Program-made: the position numbers and the translations under genes
Notes under the pieces: model-generated
The model's database searches: none
What the model was told of the DNA's origin: nothing
The model's input: only the letters and a program-made list of their open reading frames with translations
Assembly: GCF_032854445.1 (NCBI RefSeq)
Contig: NC_088295.1
Location: 59,873,249 to 59,937,248, forward strand
Reading direction: 5' to 3'
DNA length: 64,000 bases
DNA from: Liolophura sinensis
Taxonomy: Eukaryota > Mollusca > Polyplacophora > Chitonida > Chitonidae
Shown here: piece after piece, positions 53,735 through 64,000 of the stretch
How the letters are laid out: every line of letters begins with the position of its first letter
How positions within the stretch are numbered: position 1 is the stretch's first letter

Positions 53735-53875
53735 TGCCAGTAATCTGCGGGTGATCGTGGGTTTGCCCCGGGTTCTGTCCGCTATCTTACTCCCATATAA
53801 CGCTGGCAGCTGTCGTATATGAATTAAATATTCGTGAAGACGGTGTAAAACACCAATCAAATAAATAAATAAATA
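53735..53875 (+). repeat. SINE-A 3' half
   Basis: ATCTGCGGGTGATCGTGGGT, GCCCCGGGTTCTGTCCGC, AACACCAATCAAATAAATAA. Confidence 0.85.
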
Positions 53876-55398
53876 TCTTTAAAACAGCTGAGCCAAATCC
53901 AATAGATCTTTGACATGCCTTTTGGGTTAACCAAAGTGAATGGAATTTCGTATATGGATTCATTGCTGATCTCCCTCGCATCGTAATTAATTGAGGTCAC
54001 ATACATATTTGCTTTTCTTACCGCTATATCTTATAAAATATCGAACCAAGTGCACTGATGATACATCATACATGACTTTTCGTGATCAGATTGTGGTCAG
54101 CGGATATGACATTTGACCTTTTTTATCAGGTCAAAAGGTCACACTTTGCTCCGTAGATCATGTCAATTTCAAAATTGCATGCTGGGCAATAGAACATTCA
54201 ATCTTTGTGGTTGAGCGACCGTATTCACCATTGTCATGAGGTACACAGCCAAGGGGGGTTTCGTTACAGCACACGCAGCTTGATTTTTGGCTCTTATTCC
54301 ACACTCTTCCCGAGCCATATGTTTTTTATGATAGCTGGCGACCGCGTTAATTATTCAAACTGCCTCGCAGACATTCAGTTGTTATAATCTGGCAGTGGAT
54401 AGGCGTATTTTTGTCTGTATGCTTCCTTATCCATGAAACACAGATCAAATATGTATGGCGAAAGACAATATTGGTGCGAAACGCTCCACGCTTTAATCTT
54501 AGAGGTGCATGAGCTCCAGGACGATGGCGGGGACAACAGGGTTGTTTTATAACAAACTTAAATGTCTTCTCTTTGTTTTCTTAATCTGATGTCATTGTTG
54601 TTTTCTCGTCTTAACACATTTGTACGTATGGCCATGTGTAATACATCCCAGCTGAGCCAAGCTGGGGGAATTTGATTTTATATTTAGATCATCACGAAAC
54701 AGCATGCTTATGCAAGTTATATATGGACGTCAGGGGCAGCAGGTGCGTGTTGTTGTGTATCATTAGACTATATGCTCTCCCTCTTTAGCCAGGTTTCCTT
54801 ACAGGACAACCTGTGCAACACAGGTCATTACTTCATGGCCGTGTGGAATTCAAGAAATTCATAGAATATAATAAAAGACTTAATAGCGTAGTGAGTAAAA
54901 CCAGAGCTGCCAAAACAGTGCGATAGTGACAAATGGTCGCTTGTAACTAAATGAAATACGTTCTCTTGTCCGTTTACCTAGCGTTTTATTTTAAAGAAGA
55001 AAATTTAAATATCAGTCAAATACCATTGAAAAGAGTATGCAGTTCCTCGCAGGTGCACGGCATAAAAATTCTAATATGTACCTCAAGTTGATAAATTGTA
55101 AATAAAGTCAGTGCCAAAATCCGCTGTGGGCGACTCCATTTTGCCTAAGAACTAGTCCTGAAGTCTTCTGTGTTAGGAGGAGAATTGCCGTCGGAAACCG
55201 CCGAAGTGCAGTCCGTACATTTCCGGTAGAACTCTTCTTCCCGGAAAGTAGCGAACAGTACAGTTCGTTTTCCGTTTGACGATCGGGAAACCGGAATGTT
55301 GGACGTACGTTCCGAGTTTACACAAACAAGGCGGCAGTTTTAACGACTGTCATTGGCTGAGACAACACAACCCCATCATAAATTACAGGGTGTTCAAG

Positions 55399-55551
55399 AT
55401 GGAAGACACGATGGACTGGGCGATTTATGCCAGCTTTGCCGTTTTCAGGCTTTACGTGTATGGCAAGGAAAAAATCGCAAAATCATGCAGCAGGCACCAC
55501 CAGATATTAAAAACAATGTGTTCTTTTCAGCCTATAGTGTCATGTTTTTAA
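55399..55551 (+). CDS. Possible first coding exon (weak)
   Basis: ATG in CAAGATGG context opens MEDTMDWAIYASFAVFRLYV then YGKEKIAKSC, downstream of a CpG-containing stretch (55140-55340) with an inverted CCAAT (CATTGGCTGA). The family is not recognised, no good donor was identified and the frame ends at 55549-55551. It may be chance. Confidence 0.18.
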   Translation: MEDTMDWAIYASFAVFRLYVYGKEKIAKSCSRHHQILKTMCSFQPIVSCF

Positions 55552-56699
55552 GTTTTCTTCTGCTTTAAGTGTTCATGTAAATGGTTTAATTGTAGCAAAT
55601 TACCTCTAGCGTCATGGCTTAAGAAGAACATGTCATACGTTGCGACAGTAGAACCCCCCACAAAACACTGTCACAGTTTTTATCCTGAATTCGTAATACT
55701 AGTTTTCGATAATTTGAGGTGCCTCTTCAGCATGCTGATAAGGATTTATTTTGTTCATCTGTAATTACTGGATACAGATGCCCTATGTTCCCCAGTTTGT
55801 TTCTTTTCAGTTTGGATTTCCCAGAAACCAATAAATCAAATGTGGGTCAGGAAGAAGAAAAACTTGAGATCACAGCGAGTAAATAGCCCTAGTGAAAAGA
55901 AAAATGAAGAGCTTCCAAAATATTAAACGCACTCTTATCTATTCAACAAATATTTCACTTGTTTGAGTGTGATCAGGTATATGAACAGAAAAAGAATAAA
56001 AGGAGAGAGAGCCTGGAGAAAACCACCGCACTTCATCAGGTGCCGGACAAATCTGCTGACTTAAAGTAACATTCGAACTAGGGAGGTCTTGATTGGTGGA
56101 GCCATTTGATTGAGCTAAAGAAAACGAGGTTTAATTGATGTTTTTACAGGTTAATGGGTGGGGGAAGTCGAACAGAGGCGGAGAGAAACCACCGCGCCTT
56201 GAAAGGCACATGACAAACCTGTTGACTGTAAAAAGCTGCAGTCAGACCGCATTGAGTGGGACTCAAACACGTCACCTCATTGGTGGAGGACCAGTTGTCT
56301 GAAGTGAGGCTCTTCTGGACCGCTGATAGCCACTTCCTCATTGGTGTCAGCTGAGAACCGTCGCTATTGGCATTTAGACAAATACAATTATTAAAATGAA
56401 ATCGCTTTGTGGAACAGGGCTAAGAGAAATCTCCAGTTAAATTAACGTAGAAGAATGTATAGCAATTGACACGGCTACTAGGGGAGCTATTTGCTGTGTA
56501 CAGTATGCCTGAAAGGAATGTGAAGTATCCCTCCACTGACACCATGAGACAGCAGCCTAGGCTTCACAACATCCTTTTTCCGGCTATGACCTGATAATAT
56601 TTACAGTTTGACATTAAAAATTATGGACGGTCAGCTCGACTGTTTTAATTGAAGGTCATGGAAGATGCTTGGTGGTCAGGCCATTGCATGTCGGCTTAA

Positions 56700-56880
56700 T
56701 TATTCATTTAACGCCGCACACGAGAATATTTTAGTTTTGTGGTTGGAGGAACGGGACTTCACACAATACATAACAAAAGGCGGGCAGCATAGAGAGTAAA
56801 ACAAAGAGTAACGACAAGAGCAACGTGCGATGGTCAGTTCACGGTCACACCACCGACCTTTGGCAAGAAATTGACAAAAT
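56700..56880 (-). repeat. Very diverged SINE-A-like sequence
   Basis: Begins TTATTCATTTAACGCCGCAC then ACGAGAATATTTTAG, and contains ACCGACCTTTGGCAAGAAAT, paralleling the repeat at 39640. Confidence 0.45.
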
Positions 56881-59459
56881 TTCAAACAGCTTTTCACCCA
56901 CATACCAAAGCAACAAGTGTAAGAAGTTACATCCATTTAACGTTGTGTTAGACCAGGCCACGTATGTCCACCAAGGTCCAACGAACAGCATGGAGGCGGA
57001 GGAATCCCCAGGGTTCTCTGTCCAAAGCTGGGATTGTACCAAAACCTCGAGTGTTCCAGCGATTAAAATACAAGTATTTGTGCCACTTGGTCACGATACA
57101 TGCACTCGTAATGCGCACATATAGGAGTTCAAGTTCAACATGTTTGAAACGTCCACAAAAAGACAGATACATTTTTAAAAGAATGAGAGTAAATGGGTTT
57201 TTAGTCTTGTATGCGTTTGTGTTCAAGGACCACATTTAGCCAATCGGACGTCACTCATGCCATCGCAATGTATTTTAATACTATCAAATACTATTTCATT
57301 TTAAACTTTAAAGCTGTAAAGGACTATATCTGTACTGGGCGCCATGAAGTGCGAGACCACACGAGGCTTTGTGGGAATAGAATGCATTGCAAAGCAGGTT
57401 CCAGAATATGAAAGCACTACAAAAATGGCATTGACAAACCAAGGTTATTGAAACACATCCACTCGTTATTGGCCTTTGTACCATATTCCCTTGTGGCGTG
57501 TCCAGGGAAGCAAAATCCTGTAGATAAAAACAATCGTTGGCTATATAACCAGTGAGAACTAATTGTTCGCAGCGTCCGAGTGTCGAAGTTGCTGGCATAG
57601 GAACCTTCCCACGGGCTAGCTTCGAGCGCTGTTTCTCCCACAAGTTAATTTCCTTTCGGTTTCCTGTCGATCTCTGCGTGCAGCTATAAAATACACGTCT
57701 ATTATGTCTTTGCAGTTGGTTCTTTTTGTACTAGTATATAGCTTTCAAGATGAGCCCCGTTACATTAACTTGGGTGTGTACTACGGGTCCTTATGCAATA
57801 TACTCTGCTATAGATCTTATCCGTGTCTCGTGAAAAAAACATTTTAAGTGTTTTTTTCTGGGATTTAATGCTGTGTTTTATAGCGAACCTTACAAATAGC
57901 GCAGATTGGACAAATATGTGTACAAGCGCGGTATCAACGTATATATAGTCCGTCATCGGCCACAAAGAAGAGGGGCTGGGTGGGGTTAATCCCTCGCTCA
58001 TCCTTCGCGTGCGGTGACCCCCCTCCGCCACGCTTCGGGCACTACAGCATTGACGAGTGTTTCGTGAGTCCCGGCTTACCATACAAAACCCAAGTCCCTA
58101 CTGGGCAACTACTTGGCTGCTTTGCCAAATTTACTGAAAACCGCGATGCTTTTTTTTGGAGGGCAGAATTGTATTAATGAATTGAACTGTCTGCATGGAT
58201 ACCGTCTCGCCTAAGATGTCTGATCAGTGGTGTGTAATTCTGATGCCGAAGACAGATGGGTTATTGTTTTGTGTCTGTATTTCTCCTATGACCAGTTTTG
58301 TTTGGACGCCGTCCAAGTTGACAATGCCATAACCCTGACACAACATAAAGGCGATTCCAAGAAGAAGAGGGTAGCAGTGAAGATCCATCTAGGCTGGGGT
58401 TGTTGGAAGGCATTGGGAACATGTAGACCCTATAATATACCAGGACATTTAATTGCTTGCTTTATATAGACTCAGCTCCGAGCTAAAGAGGTTCACTGAA
58501 TAAGTTCCTCAGGGCAACTCCGCCAGATCTGATCATCTACTGCATACCGACATCTGCTTTCGTTTGATGTTTGTCTGTATAAAATCTGGTTTATGTACTG
58601 AGATCTGTGTGAAGATGAAATTGGAAATTTCCGTTATAAACTGTAACATATGTCATAGTAAAGACTTCGCTAGGGAGAGGATAACATGAAAATATGAATG
58701 CAGCAAGGCAAGTGTCTGGCTGTATTAAGCGATTCATTCATTTCATTTTTTCAGCACAAATCTTGAAATATTTACATTAATATATATATTTGGAACCTTA
58801 TTGGCGGGAATAAAGCTCATAAGAAATTGTTCTGTCCCATAGAAAATACAATTCTAACAGAGTATATAGAAAATATTTGTATGCTGGTGATAAGATTATA
58901 ACGCATCGTAACATACATGGCAATAAAACAATGTAACACAATCAGGAATCATAAAAAAACCATTTAAGATTCTCTATAGACACTCGTGAAACAAGTAAAG
59001 GTGTGTATTTTACTTTATTCTTTTTCTCTTTATATTGTGCTTTTTATTTCTCCTGCACGAGCAAGTAAAATTACGTCTATTAATTAAAGTGTTCAAGATG
59101 TTATGTAAGTCTAGATTTGAAAAGCGATGTGGAGATTGTGTTCTGTGTATAGCTCAAAGCTGTGAATAACATGCAGTACGGAGGAATAGGAAAACAAAAA
59201 AGTCTTACACTGAATCCAAACCAGATGATGTGGCATCTTGAATGAAAATTCCCAAACCTAAGCGCAGTGTAAGGGTGGACATGTGAATTATATCATATCT
59301 TCTTCAGTAGGACTTTTAAGAATGACGTAGCAAGATCGGAAAGTGCAATAAAATAACGTATATATCAAACTTGTTAAACTCCAAACAACAAAGACCGTGG
59401 CAATATGGAAAGTTTTGGTGGTTAACCATGCAGATTATTCAGACTTTTTGTGACTTTTA

Positions 59460-60390
59460 TGAGATTGTTTGATTGTAGTTACCATGTGTATCTCATAGGT
59501 TGACATTGTTTGATTGTGGTTACCGTGTAAATCTCGTAGGTGTGACATTGTTTGACTGTGTTTACCATGTGAATCTCGTAGGTATGACATTGTTTGACTG
59601 TGGTTACCATGTGAATCTCGTAGGTATGACATTGTTTGACTGTGGTTACCATGTGTATCTCGTAGGTATGACATTGTTTGATTGTGGTTACCGTGTGAAT
59701 CTCGTAGGTATGACATTGTTTGATTGTAGTTACCATGTGAATCTCGTAGGTATGACATTGTTTGATTATGGTTACCGTGTGAATCTCGTAGGTGTGACAT
59801 TGTTTGACTGTGGTTACCATGTGAATCTCGTAGGTATGACATTGTTTGATTGTGGTTACCATGTGAATCTCGTAGGTATGACATTGTTTGACTGTGGTTA
59901 CCATGTGTATCTCGTAGGTATGACATTGTTTGATTTTGGTTACAATGTGAATCTCGTAGGTATGACATTGTTTGATTTTGGATACCATGTGAATCTTTCA
60001 GGTGTGACATTGTTTGATTCTGGTTACCATGTGAATCTTGTAGGTATGACATTGTTTGACTGTGGTTACCATGTGTATCTCGTAGGTATGACATTGTTTG
60101 ATTTTGGTTACAATGTAAATCTCGTAGGTATGACATTGTTTGATTTTGGATACCATGTGAATCTTTCAGGTGTGACATTGTTTGATTCTGGTTACCATGT
60201 GAATCTCGTAGGTATGACATTGTTTGATTGTGGTTTTCATGTGAATCTTGTAGGTATTACATTGTTTGATTTTGGTTACCACGTGAATCTTGCAGTATGA
60301 CATTGTTTGATTTTGGTTACCATGGGAATTTTGCAGTCTCACATTGTTTGATTGTGGTTATCATGTGAATCTCGTAGGTATTACATTACT
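59460..60390. repeat. 42-bp minisatellite, about 22 copies
   Basis: Units GTATGACATTGTTTGACTGT plus GGTTACCATGTGAATCTCGTAG. Because 42 is 14 codons, frames on both strands stay open (266 codons on +, 261 on -). A four-unit block near 59880-60050 recurs at about 60050-60220, a 168-bp higher-order duplication. No promoter, splice site or start context was seen. Confidence 0.96.
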
Positions 60391-61302
60391 TTGAATGTTG
60401 TATTGATCTGCATTATCTGATACGTGCCTGTTTTTAGTATGACATTGATGTGCATCTCGCACATGTGGTTTAAACATTATTAAGTTGAGAACGAAATTTA
60501 TGGTTCAGTGAAGTGGAAATTACTCTACGTATAATGAATATATGTAAGTTCTTGACTCTTTCTATAAGCTAATTCTATTGCTAGATAGGCAATGTGTTCC
60601 ATGCGCGATCATGATATCATTTTCGCCCGCATTACTTGGCAACAACAATCTCTGATAGTTGCCAGGTGGCTGATTTTACTCTGCCAGTTTGCTCATCTGG
60701 TCGTCCAAAGAAGTCAATATTAATCAACAGTCTCAGTGAGTACAAGTTTTTTTTAAACTGTGTAACTTAATTGTTGTGCCGCTTTAACATTTGAGACTTT
60801 CCCTTGGCAGATGCGTTTTCACCCTAACAATCAGAACTAAGACGAGGCGTATTGGGTTTACCTGTGCCCTATATATCTAAACTAAGTCAGGCAGGCGACC
60901 ATGTCATCGCTGCTCGCTGCGCTGTTCTGATGTTCGACTTCCGCATTCCATATATTGATGGAAGACAATACGAAAATAAGACTGCACGAATGGCGACACG
61001 AGGCAAGACCAAACCACAGACTGTGAGAGCAGGAAAATATACTTATTTTCGGTCCATGATAATAGGAATCGCGCAACTTACATGTAGTCACTGGGGTTCA
61101 TATACCACTGAACTCAGCCTTTAACTTGTCAGGTAGCTTACATAGATTGTAATGTCTTGTATGTATGTATGGTGGCCCGAAAAGATTTTTAAGAGCAGGT
61201 GTGCGCATATGTAAAGATAATTCCATACCTACGTGTTGTCACTTATCCGATTGCTTTGAGCTTCAAGTCCTATTTATATTGGCTTTCTCTCTAGTCGACC
61301 AG

Positions 61303-61540
61303 CCCCGATAGTACAGTTGGTAGAGCGTAAGCGGTAGATCGAGGGTCAATCCTGGGTTGAGTCACACCTAAGGTCTTAAAAGAAGAGGTTGTAACTTCCT
61401 TGCTTCCTCACTCACTCTCTGTAGTCGTACATGGGTTATCCCCCCAGCCATGCCCACCTTCCTTTTACTATAATGCTGGCCGCTGTCGTATAAATGAGTT
61501 ATCTTTGAAAATGGCGTAAACGCCAATGAAAATAAAGAAA
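61303..61540 (+). repeat. Chimeric SINE: SINE-B head joined to SINE-A 3' domain
   Basis: The first 110 bp (CCCCGATAGTACAGTTGGTA, GAGGGTCAATCCTGGGTTGA, CTTAAAAGAAGAGGTTGTAA) match the SINE-B copy at 62725. From about 61413 it reads as SINE-A (CATGGGTTATCCCCCCAGCC, CTATAATGCTGGCCGCTGTC, GGCGTAAACGCCAATGAAAA). Confidence 0.8.
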
Positions 61541-61854
61541 AATGGAGTTCACATACCTGCGTATACATACATGTAACTTGAAGAGAATGACACCAGCACT
61601 CTGACAAACATGTGATGCAGCTTAGAACCTATTTACTCGATCGAGGCATCATGTATTTAATTTAAGTGCGGATTAAGCATACATGAATCACGTGGGAAAG
61701 TCTGAGGGAAAACAAGTTAAATACTCTTAAATATTGCAATTATTCAAGATGTTTAAGTGTGTATGTGATGACACATTATTTAATGGATACACATTTTTTA
61801 ATGGATACACATTATTTAAGGATACGCCTTTCGTGAAAATTTCACCACCGTTGC

Positions 61855-61985
61855 CAGCAACTTGTGGATTGTCGTGGGTTTCCCCCAGGTTTGCCAGGTT
61901 TCCTCCCATCATAATGCTGGCTGCCGTCGTAAAAGTGAAATATTCTTGAGTACGGCGTAAAACACCAATCAAATAAATAAATACA
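61855..61985 (+). repeat. SINE-A 3' half
   Basis: GATTGTCGTGGGTTTCCCCC, CTCCCATCATAATGCTGGCT, AAGTGAAATATTCTTGAGTA, AACACCAATCAAATAAATAA. Confidence 0.9.
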
Positions 61986-62473
61986 AATTTGTTGCTGTTT
62001 GAATGCTGTTTAACCTATATGATTTTTAATGGAAGTTGTCTAATATCCAATACAAGGCGTGTCTATTAATAAATGGGAATTGAATAGAGTGATCGTCTGT
62101 TCTTGTGGATTCGATATACATCGTGTATATATAGCATTGATTTTGAAAGAGCATACATGGTCACGAGACCGTGGAGTTCAGCGAAAGCACTTTAATTCAT
62201 TTGTTGCGCTCACCTAAGCTACACAGATTTTCATTTGTTAAACTAATAGGACCGCATCGTATACAAATATATACATGTATATGTGGAACTGATAGACATA
62301 TGTTTACAACTGGGTATGTAAACATTAGCTCGAGGGACATAGCGTGTAACAGGTTTTCTGTATAGGGTACAATGAATGTAAATGTTAGTGTTAAAACTGA
62401 TATACATATTCATACTGACTTTTTATCCTGATTCATGCAGATCGTGTATTTGCCAGATGTTGATCATATTTTT

Positions 62474-62590
62474 TTATTTACTTGATTGGTGTTTTACACC
62501 ATACCTTAGAATATTTCACTTATACGACGACGGGCATCATTATGGTGGGAGGAAACCGGGCAAAGCTCGGGGCAAACCCACAACCCATTG
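62474..62590 (-). repeat. SINE-A 3' half
   Basis: TTGATTGGTGTTTTACACCA, AGAATATTTCACTTATACGA, CATTATGGTGGGAGGAAACC. Confidence 0.9.
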
Positions 62591-62724
62591 ATCATGTAAG
62601 CAGTGCTTAAACTGGAAGTATAAGGTTAAATCCCGAAAAAGCCTTTATCCTGGAAATTCCTCGGGGTCACGGGGTCACGGGGTCACATTCCGGTCTCATG
62701 TTGACACAGGCTTATTAAGTTAAT

Positions 62725-63078
62725 ACCGGCCCCGATAACACAGTTGGTAGAGCGTCCGCTTCGGAAGGGGTAGATCCAGGGTCAATCCTGGGTCGAGTCA
62801 CACCTAAGACTTTAAAAGAGGAAGTTGTAACTTCCTTGCTTGGCGTTCAGCATAAAAGGGATAGTGCAACAACTGGCTCACCCATATCAGTATAATGGCT
62901 CGGGCGGGGCGGCTTACTTGCCTGCGGTAAGTCGTCTCAGTGAAGCAGCACTAGATAAAAAAGGGGTGGAAATCCGCCCTGCAACAAGGAGGCACATTAC
63001 ATGCACTCTAAGGATTCCTTCGTCGTCATATGACTGAAAAATTAAGTACGACGTTAAACCTCAAGCACTCATTCACTA
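62725..63078 (+). repeat. SINE-B, full length
   Basis: tRNA-like head CCCCGATAACACAGTTGGTA (box A) and CCAGGGTCAATCCTGGGTCG (box B), then CACACCTAAGACTTTAAAAG, TATAATGGCTCGGGCGGGGC, and the end TCGTCGTCATATGACTGAAA plus AAGCACTCATTCACT. Reference copy for the family. Confidence 0.9.
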
Positions 63079-64000
63079 TTCAGTTAATAAGGACAGGCTC
63101 AAGGTGATTTTAGGAGGCACTGACAGCTGTAAAGGGCTCCCGTGATGTCACTCACCCTCTACTAGGAACAACCGCTGCACCGGGTTTCCGCTATATATTC
63201 GTATATCATAATAATTTATGAGTATATGCAGCAAGAGAGTCGAAATATTAAGGCTATGCAGCAGAAAACGTTAATAATCTGATACAATTCTGAACTGAGA
63301 CTGAGGTGTGGAGGGTACACTCATAATGTCAGAGGACTATCTCGTCAGGCTTTACTTGATCACCCACTGATAAACTCCGTTAATCGTGACTTAAGGAATT
63401 TCCCGGGACATGAAGCTTTAAAAGTTGCGTCAACCAATGAAACGCGCCACACATTAGCTGTCCTACGAAGAATGTTTACCCAGATTAAACCCTGACTGAC
63501 CTTGACTAAATTACCCATCACACTTACCGCAGGAAACCCACTGGCAGTATGTTACCGTTTGTTACTAAGGAGATCACGTGGTCTCTAATTTCCGATCCGT
63601 CTTACAGAATGTTGCCAGGTGGCGAACATTCAAGCCTATCTTTTTCAAACTCGTCATATTTGTCTGACCAGCAATCTGAAGAACTTCCATTTCAGATCAG
63701 TATTTCAATGTTGATATTTCTTTTATCAATAACCTGGATAATTCATTAAGTTGTCCGGCACTCACGTGGAATCTGTCAACTTTCAATTGGATCACATGAC
63801 GTAAACCGTCCAATAATATTTTGTCTATGGATTTACCATGTCTCCCAAGCATCCCGTCCATTTGATTGGCTCTTTGATAACTAGGTCACGAAGCTGTTTT
63901 AACGGAGAATGGGTCTGTGTTTATGAGTGGGTGATCGAGTAAAGAGTGACGAGATAGGCCACTGATATTATGAGTGTATGCGCAGCTGGATCTTAACTGT

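Larger units (their letters stand above)
60400..64000. other. Right-end intergenic DNA
   Basis: SINEs at 61303-61540, 61855-61985, 62474-62590 and 62725-63078, small tandem repeats at 61770-61825 and 62660-62690 (GGGGTCAC). No coding exon is supported. Confidence 0.5.

Noticed and set aside
57900-58170. GC-richer patch considered as an snRNA or other structured RNA gene
   Set aside because: It was compared by eye with what I know of U1, U2, U4, U5, U12 and 5S; no characteristic motif was found.
59435-60300. Long ORFs on both strands (261 and 266 codons)
   Set aside because: They are products of a 42-bp tandem repeat; openness on both strands comes from the unit length, and there is no start context or splice signal.
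62725-62800. tRNA gene
   Set aside because: A and B boxes are present but the cloverleaf is poor and the unit continues into a SINE body repeated elsewhere.

Overview
This window is animal nuclear DNA. It has three spliced, vertebrate-like genes with GT-AG introns, long introns and intergenic stretches, and many tRNA-derived SINEs, MITE-like foldback elements, minisatellites and (TA)n/(GT)n tracts. The repeat style (SINE with a conserved AGTGAAATATTCTTGAGTA 3' domain and an AATAAATA tail, frequent ACATGTA words) suggests a lophotrochozoan, most likely a mollusc. Species cannot be fixed from sequence alone.

Layout. (1) 1-4.9 kb, + strand: the last four recognisable coding exons of a CEP57/CEP57L1-family centrosomal gene, which enters from the left edge. 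(2) 8.67-17.92 kb, - strand: a complete cytoplasmic tyrosyl-tRNA synthetase gene (YARS1), 13 coding exons (532 aa) plus an inferred 5'UTR exon; it lies tail-to-tail with CEP57. (3) 21.45-32.31 kb, + strand: a complete AGPAT3/4-type lysophosphatidic acid acyltransferase, 8 coding exons (385 aa), head-to-head with YARS1. (4) 43.34-44.01 kb, + strand: one 223-codon ORF that looks like a real but unrecognised gene. The rest of 32.7-64 kb is gene-poor, with dispersed repeats, minisatellites and microsatellites; a few promoter-like or first-exon-like patches (34.7, 46.7-47.5 and 55.1-55.5 kb) are speculative.

The three known genes do not form a pathway: centrosome/microtubule organisation, translation, and phospholipid synthesis. 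YARS1 and the acyltransferase may share an upstream region, but only the YARS1 first exon could be placed with some confidence.

The most striking structural pattern is that three different exons (YARS1 exons 4 and 12, acyltransferase exon 7) each have their 3' end plus 5' splice site tandemly duplicated into the following intron, giving arrays of extra or decaying donor sites. I saw no prokaryotic-type system, CRISPR array or conventional rRNA/tRNA gene.
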